In this document: positions 21,657 to 22,390 of the stretch, one piece after another
How positions within the stretch are numbered: position 1 is the stretch's first letter
Layout of the letters: every line of letters begins with the position of its first letter
Virus record (IMG/VR): IMGVR_UViG_3300030019_001278
Span: 1-22,390 of that record
Source: a virus
Direction: 5' to 3' (one strand)
Length of the DNA stretch: 22,390 nt
Made by a program: the position numbers and the translations under genes
Notes under the pieces: generated by a model
What the model saw: the letters and a program-made list of their open reading frames with translations, nothing else
Told to the model about the DNA's origin: nothing
The model's database searches: none

Positions 21657-22390
21657 GCGTTCATTGTAGAAAGGTCAAAATTCACAATATCAGTAGGATT
21701 ACTGATTTGAGGAATCCATTCTGCGGTGTACTCGAGATAACGTCCGTTTTTATCTCTACCCTGAGAAACCAACATATCACCATCAGTTTTGTTGTAAGTA
21801 CGTCCGGGGATAGGATCAGTAAACTCATAAGGAGTATGGAAGCGCATATAACCAATATTGTCTTGCTGTAGCAAGGTAATACGGTTGTCAGCATAAACAG
21901 CCTGATTTGTGCCAGTCTGTTCTTTTACGTAATCCTCTTTGATCTCAATAGCAGGAAGACCTATTCCGGTAAATACCTCACTTGCCATCTGCGATGTAAC
22001 AACACCGGCGCCAAGATAGAATTGATTTGAGCCCATAATCATTTTGAACTTATCTCCGAACTCGCCTGAGCCAATGACGTTCTTAATGAAAGTAGCACGT
22101 GTCATAATCATTTTTGAGAAAACGCCATGGTCAGCTTTCAGTGAATTCATCTGCTCTTGCAGGTAAGTAATGAAATTGCTCTTAACATCAGCAGCAGGAG
22201 TGATAAATTTAAACGGAAGATCGATATCCAAAACATCTGGAGTATTCACATCTGTTCTGTTATCTTTGTTCTTCACAGTAGCAGAGCCAGTCATCAACAA
22301 ACTTCCTACAATCAAGTCCATACGCTTATGAGCAGCCAAAAGAATTTGACGGAAGTCGTCATAGATGAAAGTTATGATATCATTCAAAGC
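21653..22390 (-). CDS. Major capsid protein, C-terminal part (cut by window edge)
   Basis: The frame is open to the last base, so the N-terminus lies outside; the first codons seen read Ala-Leu-Asn, and the TTG there is not a real start. The 245 visible residues fit the gpE-like major capsid family with HK97 fold. They include HKRMDLIVGSLLMTGSATV near the beginning and an acidic-aromatic middle (DIDLPFKFITPAADVK, probably near the spine helix). The closing part (YADNRITLLQQDNIGYMRFHTPYEFTDPIPGR and the terminal EYTAEWIPQISNPTDI) matches the family's peripheral domain and C-terminus. Usual length is about 330-350 aa, so roughly the first 90-100 residues are missing. The neighbouring connector genes agree. 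Upstream, portal and scaffold/protease genes are expected. Confidence 0.85.
   Translation of the reverse strand, partial: ALNDIITFIYDDFRQILLAAHKRMDLIVGSLLMTGSATVKNKDNRTDVNTPDVLDIDLPFKFITPAADVKSNFITYLQEQMNSLKADHGVFSKMIMTRATFIKNVIGSGEFGDKFKMIMGSNQFYLGAGVVTSQMASEVFTGIGLPAIEIKEDYVKEQTGTNQAVYADNRITLLQQDNIGYMRFHTPYEFTDPIPGRTYNKTDGDMLVSQGRDKNGRYLEYTAEWIPQISNPTDIVNFDLSTMNA

Noticed and set aside
1-22390. CRISPR arrays, insertion sequences, anti-phage or toxin-antitoxin cargo
   Set aside because: No regularly spaced short repeats, transposase or defence-type gene is present. Nearly all space is taken by structural and lysis genes.

Overview
The window is the late (structural and lysis) half of a tailed, temperate siphovirus-like phage or prophage of a Bacteroidota host, most likely a Bacteroides-type gut bacterium. 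The host call rests on four things. The tyrosine recombinase has the Arm-domain plus SAM-like architecture typical of Bacteroides elements. The major tail protein carries a BACON domain. The DNA is AT-rich. Most start codons lack a Shine-Dalgarno sequence and instead follow A/T-rich leaders, as is usual in Bacteroides.

Layout. A single rightward gene, the integrase, occupies 1-1302. An approximately 250-base non-coding stretch (1303-1551) follows, with several dyads and a strong bidirectional terminator. Every other gene reads leftward as one dense late operon. In transcription order (right to left) these are: C-terminal part of the major capsid protein (cut by the window edge), three small head-tail connector/neck proteins, a tail terminator, a BACON-bearing major tail tube protein, a tail assembly chaperone with a predicted -1 frameshift extension, a 1557-aa tape measure protein, a Dit-like distal tail protein, a Tal-like baseplate hub protein, three large fibre/adhesin proteins (984, 590 and 1023 aa), and a lysis cassette (multi-pass holin, GH24 endolysin, small two-TM protein, and an inner-membrane-anchored protein with an outer-membrane-like C-terminus). 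Terminase, portal and early genes must lie outside the window.

How it works together. The capsid, connector and terminator proteins close the head and top of the tail. The tube protein, chaperones and tape measure build a long flexible tail. The Dit/Tal proteins form the tip and carry fibres rich in Ig-like, collagen-like and carbohydrate-active modules, suited to Bacteroides capsular polysaccharide or mucus. The lysis cassette opens the three envelope layers.

Most notable observations. (1) A textbook-looking -1 frameshift signal in the tail chaperone gene (in-phase slippery TTTTTTC, 6-nt spacer, 7-bp stem) opens an otherwise missed 84-codon reading frame that ends exactly at the tape measure start codon. 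(2) A fibre contains a polysaccharide-deacetylase-like domain. (3) The last lysis gene looks like a candidate non-canonical spanin, with an inner-membrane anchor and an OMP-like C-terminal strand. (4) The tail tube carries a BACON domain. (5) A fibre has four tandem Big2 repeats. No RNA genes, CRISPR arrays, insertion sequences or diversity-generating retroelement were seen.
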